From UMGS1491 sp944380925 (GTDB taxonomy: Bacteria > Bacillota > Clostridia > Oscillospirales > Acutalibacteraceae): DNA of 64,000 bases. Where the stretch lies: the NCBI GenBank assembly GCA_944380925.1, contig CALWJD010000002.1:1-64000 (forward strand), given 5' to 3'. Within the stretch, counting starts at the first letter, position 1; every line of letters starts with the position of its first letter. Under the pieces are notes generated by a model, which was not told the DNA's origin, did not search any database, and worked only from the letters and a program-made list of their open reading frames with translations. The position numbers were made by a program, and so were the translations under genes. Of the stretch, positions 1 to 9,190 are shown one piece after another.

Positions 1-101
1 GTCAACACTTTTTTCCCCTTCCACTCACCTTTTACCTTTTTAACAAGCCTGCCAAACTTCGTTGAATGTTTTTGTGAAAATTGATATATTTTTTTAAACT
101 G

Positions 102-608
102 TTATACCTTAAATTCAACCTTAAAATTTTCATCGGGATTTTCAATTAAAAGTATCTTACCATCTTTATCTGCTAAAATCTTATACTCCGAATTTTCGGT
201 TTTTATTTTAAAAACTAAAGAATTATCACCTTTTGAATCAACTTTTATATTTTCAGAAGCGCCAATCGCGCCAAAAACATCCATAATTTTAGAAAAAATG
301 GCATTCTTTTCAAGTGGGTTCAAATTATATTCACCGGAAAGTTCCTTGCTTGAAATTATATACTTACCATTTTTATATTCGAAAGTAACACTGGCTAAAT
401 TTTCCGGAGTTTTAAACGCAACCGAAGTAATACCTTCCGGAACGTTTGTCACGTGCGCTTCATACTTTTGACCATTTTCAGTAATTATAACGTCATTTTC
501 TACGTTTTTTTCTATGCTTAATTTATCAGACGCATTTTTACTGCATCCTGAAAAAATCAGCGCTACTGCGCAAGGCAGAATCCAAAAATGCTTTTTCGTA
601 AAATACAA
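102..608 (-). CDS. Lipoprotein, possible LolA-fold YdcC/GerS-like germination protein
   Basis: A 168-residue lipoprotein. The N-terminus has basic residues, a hydrophobic stretch and a lipobox ending FSGC (Cys about 22), so it should be lipid-anchored outside the membrane. The rest is beta-rich and polar, with no motif I can name. The start is TTG, one base after the nnrD stop, with AAAGGTGAT inside nnrD, so translation is probably coupled. In Bacillus and Clostridioides a LolA-like lipoprotein (YdcC/GerS) lies in the acpS-alr neighbourhood. The order acpS-nnrD-lipoprotein here fits that, but the family call is inferred from context, not from a motif. Confidence 0.6.
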   Translation of the reverse strand: MYFTKKHFWILPCAVALIFSGCSKNASDKLSIEKNVENDVIITENGQKYEAHVTNVPEGITSVAFKTPENLASVTFEYKNGKYIISSKELSGEYNLNPLEKNAIFSKIMDVFGAIGASENIKVDSKGDNSLVFKIKTENSEYKILADKDGKILLIENPDENFKVEFKV

Positions 609-1508
609 CTATAAATCACCTTTTTCAAACCCTAAAAATATTTCAGGCAAAACATTTACTAAATCTGCTGGAGTCATTGCTACTTCAGACATTTTTTCTC
701 TACATCTATCACCTGCCAAACCATGAATATAAGTGGCGCAAAAAGCTGCATCTACTGCAGAAAAGCCTTGAGCTAAAAAAGAAGCTATCATGCCCGAAAG
801 AACATCTCCGCTGCCGCCCTTTGCCATACCGGGATTGCCTGTTGTGTTTAAATAGATATCACCTGTAGCATCTGCAATTATTGTATTGTGACCTTTAAGC
901 ACGAGCGTAGCACCATAATTTTTGCAAAAATCAACCGCGCATTTAGTTTTATTAGATTTTAAGTAATCCATATCTTTGCCGATTAATCTGCACATTTCTT
1001 TTAGGTGAGGGGTAATAACAACAGGAGATTTTGCTTCTTTTAATATTTCTATGTTTTCCGATACCACATTTATTCCATCGGCGTCTATAAGTAGTGGAAT
1101 TTCGGAACGTCTAATCATTTCGCTTACAAGAAATTTAGTATCGTTATTCCAGCCCATACCGCAGCCTATCAAAATTCCCGAACATTTTTTGGACTCACGC
1201 AAAATTTTATCGATATTACCGGCGGAAATAGCGCCATCACCGGTTTCTTCCAAAATTTTAAAGGTACATTCTGAAACTTTGCAAGAAAGCGATTTATAAA
1301 CCAATTCCGTAACCGCAGCCGTAACCAGCCCTACACCACACTTTACGGCAGATGATACACAAAAGTACGCAGCTCCAGGCATACTTTTGCTTCCGCACAC
1401 ACAAAGAAGTTTACCAAAATCGCCCTTGTTGGAATCAGCCTCCCTTTTGGGAATTTTTTCTTTTACCATATCAAAAGTGATTTTTCTTAAAACTTCATAT
1501 TCGTTCAT
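609..1508 (-). CDS. nnrD: ADP/ATP-dependent (S)-NAD(P)H-hydrate dehydratase
   Basis: 299 residues of the YjeF C-terminal/carbohydrate-kinase (ribokinase-like) fold. The enzyme dehydrates damaged NADHX/NADPHX back to NAD(P)H in the cytoplasm. Visible motifs are KGDFGKLLCVCGS near residue 30, a GCGMGW stretch, LIDADGIN, VVITPHLKEMCRL, LVLKGHNTIIAD and the nucleotide-site GNPGMAKGGSGDVLSG near residue 225. The N-terminal YjeF epimerase domain found in fused bacterial versions is absent, so this is the dehydratase half only. The start ATG is 2 bases past the acpS stop and its AAGGAGC ribosome site lies within the last acpS codons, so it is cotranscribed with acpS. Confidence 0.93.
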   Translation of the reverse strand: MNEYEVLRKITFDMVKEKIPKREADSNKGDFGKLLCVCGSKSMPGAAYFCVSSAVKCGVGLVTAAVTELVYKSLSCKVSECTFKILEETGDGAISAGNIDKILRESKKCSGILIGCGMGWNNDTKFLVSEMIRRSEIPLLIDADGINVVSENIEILKEAKSPVVITPHLKEMCRLIGKDMDYLKSNKTKCAVDFCKNYGATLVLKGHNTIIADATGDIYLNTTGNPGMAKGGSGDVLSGMIASFLAQGFSAVDAAFCATYIHGLAGDRCREKMSEVAMTPADLVNVLPEIFLGFEKGDL

Positions 1509-1510
1509 AT

Positions 1511-1894
1511 TTATTGCTCCTTATGAAAATCTTTATAGCATATAACCACCGCAGAAGCGTAATTTTTTGTATGAGTAAGGCTCACAGAAAATTTAAAGTT
1601 GTTTTTTTTAGCATAATCAAGCGCATCATTAACTAAAAAAATATATGGCTTGCCCGTATTATCATCTCTTAAAATTTGAATGCTTTTAAGTTTTATTTTT
1701 CCAAGCCCTATACCCAAAGATTTTAAAAAAGCTTCCTTAGCGCAAAAATTTACCGCAACGCTTTTGGGAGAAAACTTTTTCTTTTCAAGTTGCAAATATT
1801 CTTCCTGGCCTAATATAAACTTTAAAAATTTATCATTTTTTATAGATTTTTCAATACGGGAGATTTCCACCATATCCGTTCCAACCGAAATCAA
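1511..1894 (-). CDS. acpS: Holo-[acyl-carrier-protein] synthase
   Basis: A 127-residue 4'-phosphopantetheinyl transferase that converts apo-ACP to holo-ACP using CoA. It starts with the family signature ISVGTDMVEISRIE, in which the Asp binds Mg2+. It has FCAKEAFLKSLGIGL near residue 55, whose Glu is the second metal ligand, and the C-terminal FSVSLTHTKNYASAVV. Length matches the family. Start is TTG, preceded by GGCGGTGAT. It lies 17 bases after recG and directly upstream of nnrD. The likely substrate, an ACP, is encoded at 31251. Confidence 0.94.
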   Translation of the reverse strand: MISVGTDMVEISRIEKSIKNDKFLKFILGQEEYLQLEKKKFSPKSVAVNFCAKEAFLKSLGIGLGKIKLKSIQILRDDNTGKPYIFLVNDALDYAKKNNFKFSVSLTHTKNYASAVVICYKDFHKEQ

Positions 1895-1911
1895 CTAAAT
1901 CACCGCCAAAA

Positions 1912-3966
1912 TTAAAATACTATGCCTTCAAACCGCGCCCCTTGTTTATTAATAAAACTATCTTTTACACGGCGTTTGATATATTTAAGATCTGAATTTT
2001 TGAAATTACTATCTGCAAGAATAATGTTTTCGGCGCACTTTCCTGCTTTTTTCATAATCTCCATATCATAATAAGAAGTGGGTATACCTAAATTCGGGAC
2101 CCCGTGCTGATTAACGCCAAAAAAATCTCCGGGGCCACGGATTTTAAGATCTTCTTCGGAAAGATAAAAGCCATCGTTTGAATGAGTCATCGCGCCAAAC
2201 CTCCTGGCAGAATCTTGGCTTTTTGAATCAGAAATAAGAACGCAGTAGGATTTTTTGTCGCCTCGCCCAACTCTGCCTCTTAATTGATGGAGCTGCGAAA
2301 TTCCAAACCGCTCGGCGTTTTCTATTATCACAATTTGAGCATTGGGGACGTCCACGCCAACTTCTATAACGGTGGTAGAAACAATTATTTTTAAATTTCC
2401 GTTTATGAACCTTTTCATTACATCTTCTTTTTCTGCACTTTTCATTTTTCCGTGCAAAATACCAATATCCTCATCTTTAAATCCGGCTTCGATCATTTTT
2501 TCTTTGTAGGTAAGAACGTCTACTATATCATTTTCATTTTCTTCAATACATGCACAGACGATATACCCTTGCCCGCCAACACCAATTATATTTTTTAAAA
2601 AATTCCATGCTCGTGATCGTTTTTCGGAGGTTATTTTGTAAGTATCGATTTTCTGCCGTCCGGGAATTGTTTCAGAAAGTACCGATATATCCAAATCACC
2701 ATATAGAATCATAGCCAGAGTTCTGGGTATCGGTGTTGCGGACATAACCAAAACATGAGGGGCAATTCCTTTTTTTATAAGCATCTCGCGTTGTTTGACG
2801 CCAAACCGATGCTGTTCATCGGTTACTATCAATCCTAACTTTTTAAAATTAACTCCCTCTGATATTAAAGAATGCGTACCAATCACAACATCTATATTTC
2901 CGTTTGCTATGTCTTCCAAAACGATATTTTTTTCTTTTGATTTCATAGAGCCATGCAAAAGCCCGACACGTATATTTGATTTTTGATAAAAAGATAAAAA
3001 AGTTTTATAGTGCTGCATGGCCAATATTTCGGTAGGCGCCATTATTGCAGCTTGATAACCGCTTTTTGCGGCGTCATAAGATATAGCCGCAGCAACCGCC
3101 GTCTTGCCCGAACCAACATCACCTTGCAAAAGCCTATTCATTGCAAGTCCGCTCTTTAAATCTTTTTCGCATTCAAAAATAGCTTCTTTCTGAGCATTTG
3201 TTAAGGTAAACGGCAAAAACTTTTCAAACTCACCCAAGTAATTTTTGGAAATTTTAATTTTAGTTTCTTGCCTTGATTTTTTCTTTAAAAGTTTCATACC
3301 TAATTGATAAATCAAAAACTCTTCAAATAATATTCTGCTTCTTGCGCATTTCAGATTATAAAAATTTTTCGGGGAATGCATATTCCGAATAGCAAAATCC
3401 AAGCTGCAAAGATTGTTTTCACGCAAAATATTTTCAGGCAAAGTTTCCGGAATGTTTTCGGGTAAAAGTTTGAAAGCTTCACAAACAAAATTTTCAATTT
3501 TTGCAGAAGTTAAACCTTTTGTTTGATTATAAACAGGATATAATTTTAAATCTTCCTCTATCTTTTTAACCTTGGGAGAAATCAATTCAAATTTAAAGCC
3601 ATTTTTCTTAATATTGCCCTTAAATAAATATTCTTCACCCGTTTTTAAGCTTTGAGCAACATACTTATTATTAAAAAAAACTATATCCGCAAAATCCTTT
3701 CCATCAGTTGCGCTTAATTTATAAACATACTTGCCGCTCCTTGTTCTGACTCCCTGCACACCTGACATGATTTTAAGTTTCACACATCTTTCATTATTTC
3801 CCACAGACTCCGAAAGAGTGTAAACATTGCACCAGTCCTCATACGTTCTCGGATAAAACTTAATTAAATCACCAATGGTGTTAACCCCTAAAGCTTTTAG
3901 ACACTGCGCACTTTTGGGGCCAACACCTTTTAATTCTTTTATTTCGATATTAAACAAAGATGCCAT
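1912..3966 (-). CDS. recG: ATP-dependent DNA helicase RecG
   Basis: 684-residue SF2 helicase that remodels stalled forks and Holliday junctions. N-terminal wedge/OB region (GVGPKSAQCLKALGV near the start, then a YPRTYEDW motif), Walker A LLQGDVGSGKT, Walker B-type DEQHRFG, motif III MSATPIPRTLAM, and motif VI QLHQLRGRVGRG. An in-frame ATG exists 15 bases upstream at 3981, but the GGAGGTG at 3973-3979 overlaps those codons and sits 6 bases from the ATG at 3966, so 3966 is taken as the start. It belongs to the leftward housekeeping run and follows fakA by 34 bases. Confidence 0.96.
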   Translation of the reverse strand: MASLFNIEIKELKGVGPKSAQCLKALGVNTIGDLIKFYPRTYEDWCNVYTLSESVGNNERCVKLKIMSGVQGVRTRSGKYVYKLSATDGKDFADIVFFNNKYVAQSLKTGEEYLFKGNIKKNGFKFELISPKVKKIEEDLKLYPVYNQTKGLTSAKIENFVCEAFKLLPENIPETLPENILRENNLCSLDFAIRNMHSPKNFYNLKCARSRILFEEFLIYQLGMKLLKKKSRQETKIKISKNYLGEFEKFLPFTLTNAQKEAIFECEKDLKSGLAMNRLLQGDVGSGKTAVAAAISYDAAKSGYQAAIMAPTEILAMQHYKTFLSFYQKSNIRVGLLHGSMKSKEKNIVLEDIANGNIDVVIGTHSLISEGVNFKKLGLIVTDEQHRFGVKQREMLIKKGIAPHVLVMSATPIPRTLAMILYGDLDISVLSETIPGRQKIDTYKITSEKRSRAWNFLKNIIGVGGQGYIVCACIEENENDIVDVLTYKEKMIEAGFKDEDIGILHGKMKSAEKEDVMKRFINGNLKIIVSTTVIEVGVDVPNAQIVIIENAERFGISQLHQLRGRVGRGDKKSYCVLISDSKSQDSARRFGAMTHSNDGFYLSEEDLKIRGPGDFFGVNQHGVPNLGIPTSYYDMEIMKKAGKCAENIILADSNFKNSDLKYIKRRVKDSFINKQGARFEGIVF

Positions 3967-4000
3967 AATCGGCACCTCCATAATTTATTTAAAAATAAAC

Positions 4001-5668
4001 CTATTCGACTGAAATTATAAAATAGTATATTGGCTGCTCACCTTTTACCAGATTTACCTCAATAGAGGAACTAAGTGACGACTCAAGCGATTCTTTTAAA
4101 CTTTCCGCCTGACTTTCAGAGATGTTTTCACCGTATATTAGAGTAATAAATTCCGTATTTTTATCAACCAAAGATTTCGTAAGTTTTTCAGCTGCCTTTA
4201 CCGGATCTTTTTCGGTGAACTTTAACTTCCCGTCAGCCAAAGATAATATTTCGCCCTCTTTTATTTTAAATCCGCCAAATTCCGAATCACGCGCGGCAAA
4301 AGTAACTTGGCCTGTTTTTACTTTAGATATTACTTGCTCCATTTTTTCCAAATTTTCTTTGATACCAAGGCTTTGATCAAACGCCAAAAGAGCACTCATT
4401 CCTTGAGAGATGGTTTTTGTCGGAACTATAACAACTGTGCGATCCTTGACAAGCGAAACGGCCTGCTCGGCAGACATAATTATATTTTTATTATTTGGGA
4501 AAACATAAACTGTTTTGGCAGGCGTTGCAAGCACGGCTTCCACAATTTTATCCGTACTCGGATTCATTGTCTGACCGCCACTTATAACGTTTACGCACCC
4601 TAAATCTTTAAAAACATTAATGAGCCCTTCCCCGGCGGCCACAGCCACGAACCCAACTTCCTCTTCGGGCTCTTTCGCTTCCAAAACGGCTTCCGGCACT
4701 TTGCTTGCCTCGCTTAATTTTTTGTTTTCCGCCGCTAAGCGATGCTGCTCTTTCATATTTTCAACTTTTACCGTCAAAAACTGTCCGTATTTAATACCGA
4801 GCTCTAAAGCTTTGCCCGGGTTTTCCGTATGAACATGCACTTTAATAATTTCGTCATCATCAACGACAACAACACAATCTCCTATTTTTTGCAAATGCAT
4901 TTTAAGTTTTAATGGCCTTAACTTGCAAAGCCTATTTCTTTTGACTATAAACTCAGTACAATATGTAAAATTAATATCCCCATCAAATTCCGCCGCTGCA
5001 TTCCTGAAAGCATCATCACTTGTGTTATCAATACTTTCTGCATCTGCACTGATAATAACACCATCTTTAAATACTGAAAGCATACCTTCAAAAATAAGGC
5101 ACAATCCCTTTCCGCCGGCGTCAACAACACCTGCTTTTTTAAGTACCGGCAACAAGTCAGGCGTGCTTTTAAGTGCCTCTAAAGCACCCTCGCAAACCTC
5201 AGACCAAACATAAACCATATCATTATTCGCTTTGGCTGCAATTTTGGCTCGCTCTGCCGCAACTCTTCCAACGGTTAACATAGTTCCTTCGGTCGGCTTC
5301 GTAACAGCTCCATAAGCGGCTTTTACTCCTATTTCCAATGCCTCCGCAACGTCAAAACCATTAATGGTTTCTCTTTCCGAAAAAAGTTTTGAAAATCCCC
5401 TAAAAAGTATCGAAAGTATAACGCCCGAATTTCCTCTTGCGCCTCTTAAAAGTGCGGGGACAAAAGCTTTTACTACTTCTCCGACCGTAGCAGTATCATC
5501 AACTTTTTTAAGAGCCTCCACAGCCGATGAAATAGTCATGGACATATTTGTGCCGGTATCTCCATCGGGCACAGGAAAAATATTTAACTCATTAACATAA
5601 TTTTTGTGTTTTATTATATTGTTAGCTCCGGAAATAACTGCATTTTTTAGGCATAGACCATCTATCAA
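4001..5668 (-). CDS. fakA: Fatty acid kinase catalytic subunit (DAK2/DhaL-type)
   Basis: 555 residues of the YloV/FakA family. The N-terminal DhaL domain binds ATP and Mg2+ through LNIFPVPDGDTGTNM (about residues 29-43), followed by a RGARGNSGVILS loop. A middle domain contains SGGQTMNPSTDKIVEAV. The C-terminal half is FakB/DegV-facing. The enzyme phosphorylates fatty acids bound to FakB, feeding exogenous fatty acids to phospholipid synthesis. Start is TTG with AAGGAGTTG upstream. The usual Asp23-family partner (YloU) is not adjacent, and no degV/fakB gene is in the window. The recG-fakA linkage matches the Firmicute ylo cluster. Confidence 0.9.
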   Translation of the reverse strand: MIDGLCLKNAVISGANNIIKHKNYVNELNIFPVPDGDTGTNMSMTISSAVEALKKVDDTATVGEVVKAFVPALLRGARGNSGVILSILFRGFSKLFSERETINGFDVAEALEIGVKAAYGAVTKPTEGTMLTVGRVAAERAKIAAKANNDMVYVWSEVCEGALEALKSTPDLLPVLKKAGVVDAGGKGLCLIFEGMLSVFKDGVIISADAESIDNTSDDAFRNAAAEFDGDINFTYCTEFIVKRNRLCKLRPLKLKMHLQKIGDCVVVVDDDEIIKVHVHTENPGKALELGIKYGQFLTVKVENMKEQHRLAAENKKLSEASKVPEAVLEAKEPEEEVGFVAVAAGEGLINVFKDLGCVNVISGGQTMNPSTDKIVEAVLATPAKTVYVFPNNKNIIMSAEQAVSLVKDRTVVIVPTKTISQGMSALLAFDQSLGIKENLEKMEQVISKVKTGQVTFAARDSEFGGFKIKEGEILSLADGKLKFTEKDPVKAAEKLTKSLVDKNTEFITLIYGENISESQAESLKESLESSLSSSIEVNLVKGEQPIYYFIISVE

Positions 5669-5752
5669 CTAAAACAACTCCTTAATTATTATCGCAACAA
5701 AATTTATTGTGTTACCCATTTAATTATAACTCATTTAAATGGTATGTTCAAA

Positions 5753-6544
5753 CTATAAAATTCTGAACCTTTCCACGGATTTTGTTTTTCCGCTTCTTTC
5801 GTCAATATCAAAAACAACGCACTCCATTTTGCAATCGCCGGAAGCATTTTCAAACCTTACGGGCATTCTATCCACCATTCTTCTTATGGAAAGCTCCTTT
5901 TTTACTCCCAAAACGGAGTGAATAACCCCCGTCATACCAACGTCTGTTATATATCCGGTCCCTTGAGGTAAAATTTCTTCATCAGAAGTCTGAACATGTG
6001 TATGAGTCCCGAAAACAGCCGAAACTTTTCCATCGGCATAAAATCCAAAAGCGCGCTTTTCGGCAGTTGCCTCGGCATGGAAATCAACAATTTTAATAGC
6101 GCAATCACTGCACTGCTCAACTACATTATCAAGCGCTTCCGCAGGGAGAATCAAACATTCAAGATACGAAACCCCCAAAATATTTATAACCGCTATTTTT
6201 ACTCCGCCAACATCTACTTTACAAAATCCTTTTCCCGGGGCGCTGGGGCGCGGATAATTAAGTGGCCTTATAATATGTTTACCGTTTTTTTCATAATTGT
6301 TCTCGTTCAAGAACGAAAAAATTTCTTTTCTTCTGAATGTATGATTACCACCGGTTATAATATCCACGCCGCTATCAAAGAGATAACAAGCGGAATTCGG
6401 GATAATGCCATTGCCCTCTGCAGAATTTTCGCCATTTGCAATAACAAAATCAATATCATGGTCTTTTTTAAAATTTCTAAGTTTACTTCTTAAAAAGGAG
6501 CAACCGTTTTTGCCTACCACATCGCCTATAGCCAATATTTTCAT
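5753..6544 (-). CDS. ymdB: YmdB-family metallophosphoesterase (2',3'-cAMP phosphodiesterase)
   Basis: 263 residues, the usual length for the family. Metal-binding motifs are ILAIGDVVGKNG at the N-terminus, NGENSAEGNG near residue 37, GGNHTF near 66, DFHAEATAEKRAFG near 148 and FGTHTHVQTSDE near 175. YmdB in Bacillus hydrolyses 2',3'-cyclic AMP and affects biofilm and motility decisions. It lies 35 bases downstream of rny, the conserved ymdA-ymdB pair, so both are probably on one transcript. Confidence 0.93.
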   Translation of the reverse strand: MKILAIGDVVGKNGCSFLRSKLRNFKKDHDIDFVIANGENSAEGNGIIPNSACYLFDSGVDIITGGNHTFRRKEIFSFLNENNYEKNGKHIIRPLNYPRPSAPGKGFCKVDVGGVKIAVINILGVSYLECLILPAEALDNVVEQCSDCAIKIVDFHAEATAEKRAFGFYADGKVSAVFGTHTHVQTSDEEILPQGTGYITDVGMTGVIHSVLGVKKELSIRRMVDRMPVRFENASGDCKMECVVFDIDERSGKTKSVERFRIL

Positions 6545-6579
6545 TTTTGTTTCACCATATTATATAACTAAAAATAATT

Positions 6580-8118
6580 TTACTTAGCGTAATCAATCGC
6601 TCGACTTTCTCTGATTATGTTCACTTTAATTTGTCCGGGATAATCGAGTTCCTCTTCAATTTTTTTACAAATATTTCTTGCCAAAGGAACCATATGTTCA
6701 TCGCTGACAACCTCAGGCTTTATCATAACCCGAACTTCCCTACCCGCTTGAATTGCATAGCAGCTTTGAACACCCGCAAATGCCGATGCCAAAGTTTCCA
6801 GTTTTTCAAGCCTCTTTATATAGTTTTCAAGATTTTCTCTCCTTGCGCCCGGACGTGCGGCAGATGCGGCATCAGCAGCTTGAAGTATAAACGCATAAGG
6901 AGTTTTGGGCTCTATATCGCCATGATGTGCATGTATTGCATGAATAACATCTTCATTTTCCTTATACTTTTTAGCCACGTTAACACCAAGTTCAATGTGC
7001 GAACCTTCCACTTCATGATCAAGAGCCTTTCCGATATCGTGTAAAAGGCCTATACGCTTTGCAAGCGAAGGATCCAAGCCAAGCTCTGAAGCTATCATTC
7101 CACAAAGGTATCCGACCTCCATGGAGTGATTAAGCACGCTTTGCCCGTAGCTTGTTCTATATTTTAATTTTCCTACAAGTTTTATAAGTTCGAGGTGAAG
7201 CCCGTTTATACCAAGCTCAATAGCCGCACGTTGACCCTCTTCTTTTATTTCTTTTTCAACATCGTGGCGAGCTTTTTCAACCATTTCTTCAATTTTTGCA
7301 GGGTGAATTCTTCCATCAGCAATCAATCTTTCCAAAGCAACCCTTGCAATTTCACGGCGAATGGGGTTAAATGCAGAAAGCGTGATGGATTCCGGAGTAT
7401 CATCAATAATTAGGTCCACCCCGGTTAGATTTTCAATTGCCCTTATGTTTCGTCCTTCGCGGCCGATTATTCTTCCTTTCATATCGTCATTCGGAAGCGG
7501 GACAACCGAAATAGTTGCTTCCGAAATTTGATCTGAAGCGTAGCGCTGAACAGCAACAGATAGTATATCCCTTGCCTTTTTTTCACATTCTTCTTTTAAT
7601 TGCTGCTCAAAAATGGTTATTTTAAGCGCCTTTTCATGAGTTAACTCATCTTGCAGACTTTCAAGCAAAAAACTCTTTGCCTGACTTACCGAAAAACCGG
7701 ATATCTTTTCGAGCAAATCAAATTGATTTTTCTTAAGTATCTCGATTTCATCATATTTATGAGCTATCTCTTCGCGCTTCTTTTCAAGCTCATTTTCTTT
7801 GTTTTCTAGATTCTCGATTTTTTTATCTAAGTTTTCTTCTTTTTGCAAAATCCTTCTTTCCTGACGCTGAACATCTTTTCTGCGCTCAGAAAGTTCCTTT
7901 TCGGTTTCATCTCTGAACTTATGGACCTCATCTTTGCCTTCCAAAATAACTTCTTTCTTTTTTGCTTCCGCCAATTCTTTTGCATTGAGTATTATTTTTT
8001 CCGCCTTCTGCTCCGCAGAACCGATAGCCTTTTCGGCTTTGAATTTACGATACAGAGAACCTGAAATAAATGCTATAATTACGCAGACAAACGCTGCTGC
8101 CAAAATTAAAAAATTCAA
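6580..8118 (-). CDS. rny: Ribonuclease Y
   Basis: 512-residue membrane-anchored endoribonuclease that starts mRNA decay. N-terminal transmembrane helix (about residues 3-22), a long charged coiled coil (about 30-190), a KH domain with GRIIGREGRNIRAIE near 215, an HD domain with LLHDIGKALDHE near 355 and HHGDIEP, then a C-terminal domain. Length is typical (about 520). Start is TTG, decided by GGGAGGT 7 bases upstream. First gene of the leftward run with ymdB. Confidence 0.96.
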   Translation of the reverse strand: MNFLILAAAFVCVIIAFISGSLYRKFKAEKAIGSAEQKAEKIILNAKELAEAKKKEVILEGKDEVHKFRDETEKELSERRKDVQRQERRILQKEENLDKKIENLENKENELEKKREEIAHKYDEIEILKKNQFDLLEKISGFSVSQAKSFLLESLQDELTHEKALKITIFEQQLKEECEKKARDILSVAVQRYASDQISEATISVVPLPNDDMKGRIIGREGRNIRAIENLTGVDLIIDDTPESITLSAFNPIRREIARVALERLIADGRIHPAKIEEMVEKARHDVEKEIKEEGQRAAIELGINGLHLELIKLVGKLKYRTSYGQSVLNHSMEVGYLCGMIASELGLDPSLAKRIGLLHDIGKALDHEVEGSHIELGVNVAKKYKENEDVIHAIHAHHGDIEPKTPYAFILQAADAASAARPGARRENLENYIKRLEKLETLASAFAGVQSCYAIQAGREVRVMIKPEVVSDEHMVPLARNICKKIEEELDYPGQIKVNIIRESRAIDYAK

Positions 8119-8516
8119 TGTACAACCTCCCGTGTACCTAAACGCCCGAACAACGAAAACAATTTATAAAACCCTAAACAAAAGCCACGCCAAACTAAAT
8201 TTTGGCAACCAAATCGAAGGTAAATATAAACAAATCAAACTTAACTTTTAAAAAAGATAAAAATATATTTTCTATTATTACAGGCAATTGTAAGTACTTA
8301 ATTTTATATCAAAAATATTTGCTGGACTTGAATACCAAACTAATTTTATAACTTATCTATGTTACAGTCAAGAAATATAAATGGTCGAATTTTAAACTCA
8401 AAAATGTGTTTATTTAACATTTTTGATTAAAATTTGATCAAACTATTGAAAAAAAGAAAAACTCATGGTAACATTAATATCTGAAACTTAAATTTATTTG
8501 TTTTTGGGGAGATAAA
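8119..8516. other. Divergent intergenic region between rny and the 8517 gene
   Basis: 398 bp, very AT-rich, no convincing ORF. It must hold the leftward rny promoter and the rightward promoter at 8446-8474. A perfect 9-bp inverted repeat (CAAAAATGT / ACATTTTTG, 8399-8425) lies just upstream of that promoter and could be a regulator site. I see no riboswitch-like conserved boxes. Confidence 0.5.
8446..8474 (+). promoter_or_regulatory. Sigma-A-like promoter for the 8517-secG pair
   Basis: TTGAAA at 8446-8451 and TAACAT at 8469-8474 with a 17-base spacer, about 40 bases before the ATG at 8517. Confidence 0.5.
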
Positions 8517-8861
8517 ATGGAAAATATTAAATCAGAGAAATCAGACAAAGTCAAAAAACCCAGAACTTCACGAAAAAAATCTCAGAAAAAGTTTTTTGAA
8601 TACAAAGGAAAACCACTCGTAAGATGCGGAAACGTTTTATATTACGGAAACATGAATGACAAGTACGTGGTAAAAATAGAAACCAAGGAAACTAAAAAAT
8701 TAAATGATTTAGAAATTGCAACCTCCGCAACTATTGCGATGATTGATACCGGTTTAGAAAACTCAGAAACTCAGAAGATAGTAAAAATGAGCAACAAAAA
8801 TGGGCTCTATGAATCACTGGATATAGCAAACATTTGGCTCGAAAGAGCTTTGGCAGAATAA
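8517..8861 (+). CDS. Small basic hypothetical protein upstream of secG
   Basis: 114 residues, function not recognised. The first 30 residues are Lys/Arg/Ser-rich and probably disordered. A compact domain follows (FEYKGKPLVRCGNVLYYGN, then a helical C-terminus containing LEIATSATIAMIDTG). No signal peptide or membrane segment. Start ATG follows GGGGAG. secG begins 21 bases after its stop, so the two are probably cotranscribed from the promoter at 8446. Confidence 0.75.
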   Translation: MENIKSEKSDKVKKPRTSRKKSQKKFFEYKGKPLVRCGNVLYYGNMNDKYVVKIETKETKKLNDLEIATSATIAMIDTGLENSETQKIVKMSNKNGLYESLDIANIWLERALAE

Positions 8862-8882
8862 TATAAAGGAGTGTGAAAAAAA

Positions 8883-9143
8883 TTGAGCGCTTTGGAAATT
8901 ATACTCGGAATAAGCCTTATAATTCTTGCAATAGCAGTTGTTGCCGTGGTTCTGTTCCAAGAAGGTCATCAGCAAAATTCGGCCACAATAACAGGCGAGC
9001 ATTCGGATACGTTTTTAAGAAAACATAAATCCCGCTCCATTGACGCATTTTTGGAAAGATGGACGAGAGTTATTGCAATTGGCTTTTTCCTTTTGGTAAT
9101 CGTAGTAAATATGCTTATGTATTTCCATGTTATAGGAAAATAA
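8883..9143 (+). CDS. secG: Preprotein translocase subunit SecG
   Basis: 86 residues with two transmembrane helices (about residues 4-24 and 62-82) separated by a polar loop containing FQEGHQQN, the usual SecG layout and length. It is the accessory subunit of the SecYEG channel. Start is TTG with AAAGGAGTG upstream. It ends just before a strong terminator at 9149. Confidence 0.88.
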   Translation: MSALEIILGISLIILAIAVVAVVLFQEGHQQNSATITGEHSDTFLRKHKSRSIDAFLERWTRVIAIGFFLLVIVVNMLMYFHVIGK

Positions 9144-9148
9144 AATTA

Positions 9149-9175
9149 ACCGGTCATAAGACCGGTATTTTTATT
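9149..9175 (+). terminator. Rho-independent terminator after secG
   Basis: Perfect 7-bp stem ACCGGTC / GACCGGT with an ATAA loop, followed by ATTTTTATT. Confidence 0.9.
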
Positions 9176-9190
9176 ACTAAATGCAAATCT

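Noticed and set aside
4945..5130. Short minus-strand ORF inside fakA
   Set aside because: It is an out-of-frame shadow of fakA without a ribosome site or conserved content.
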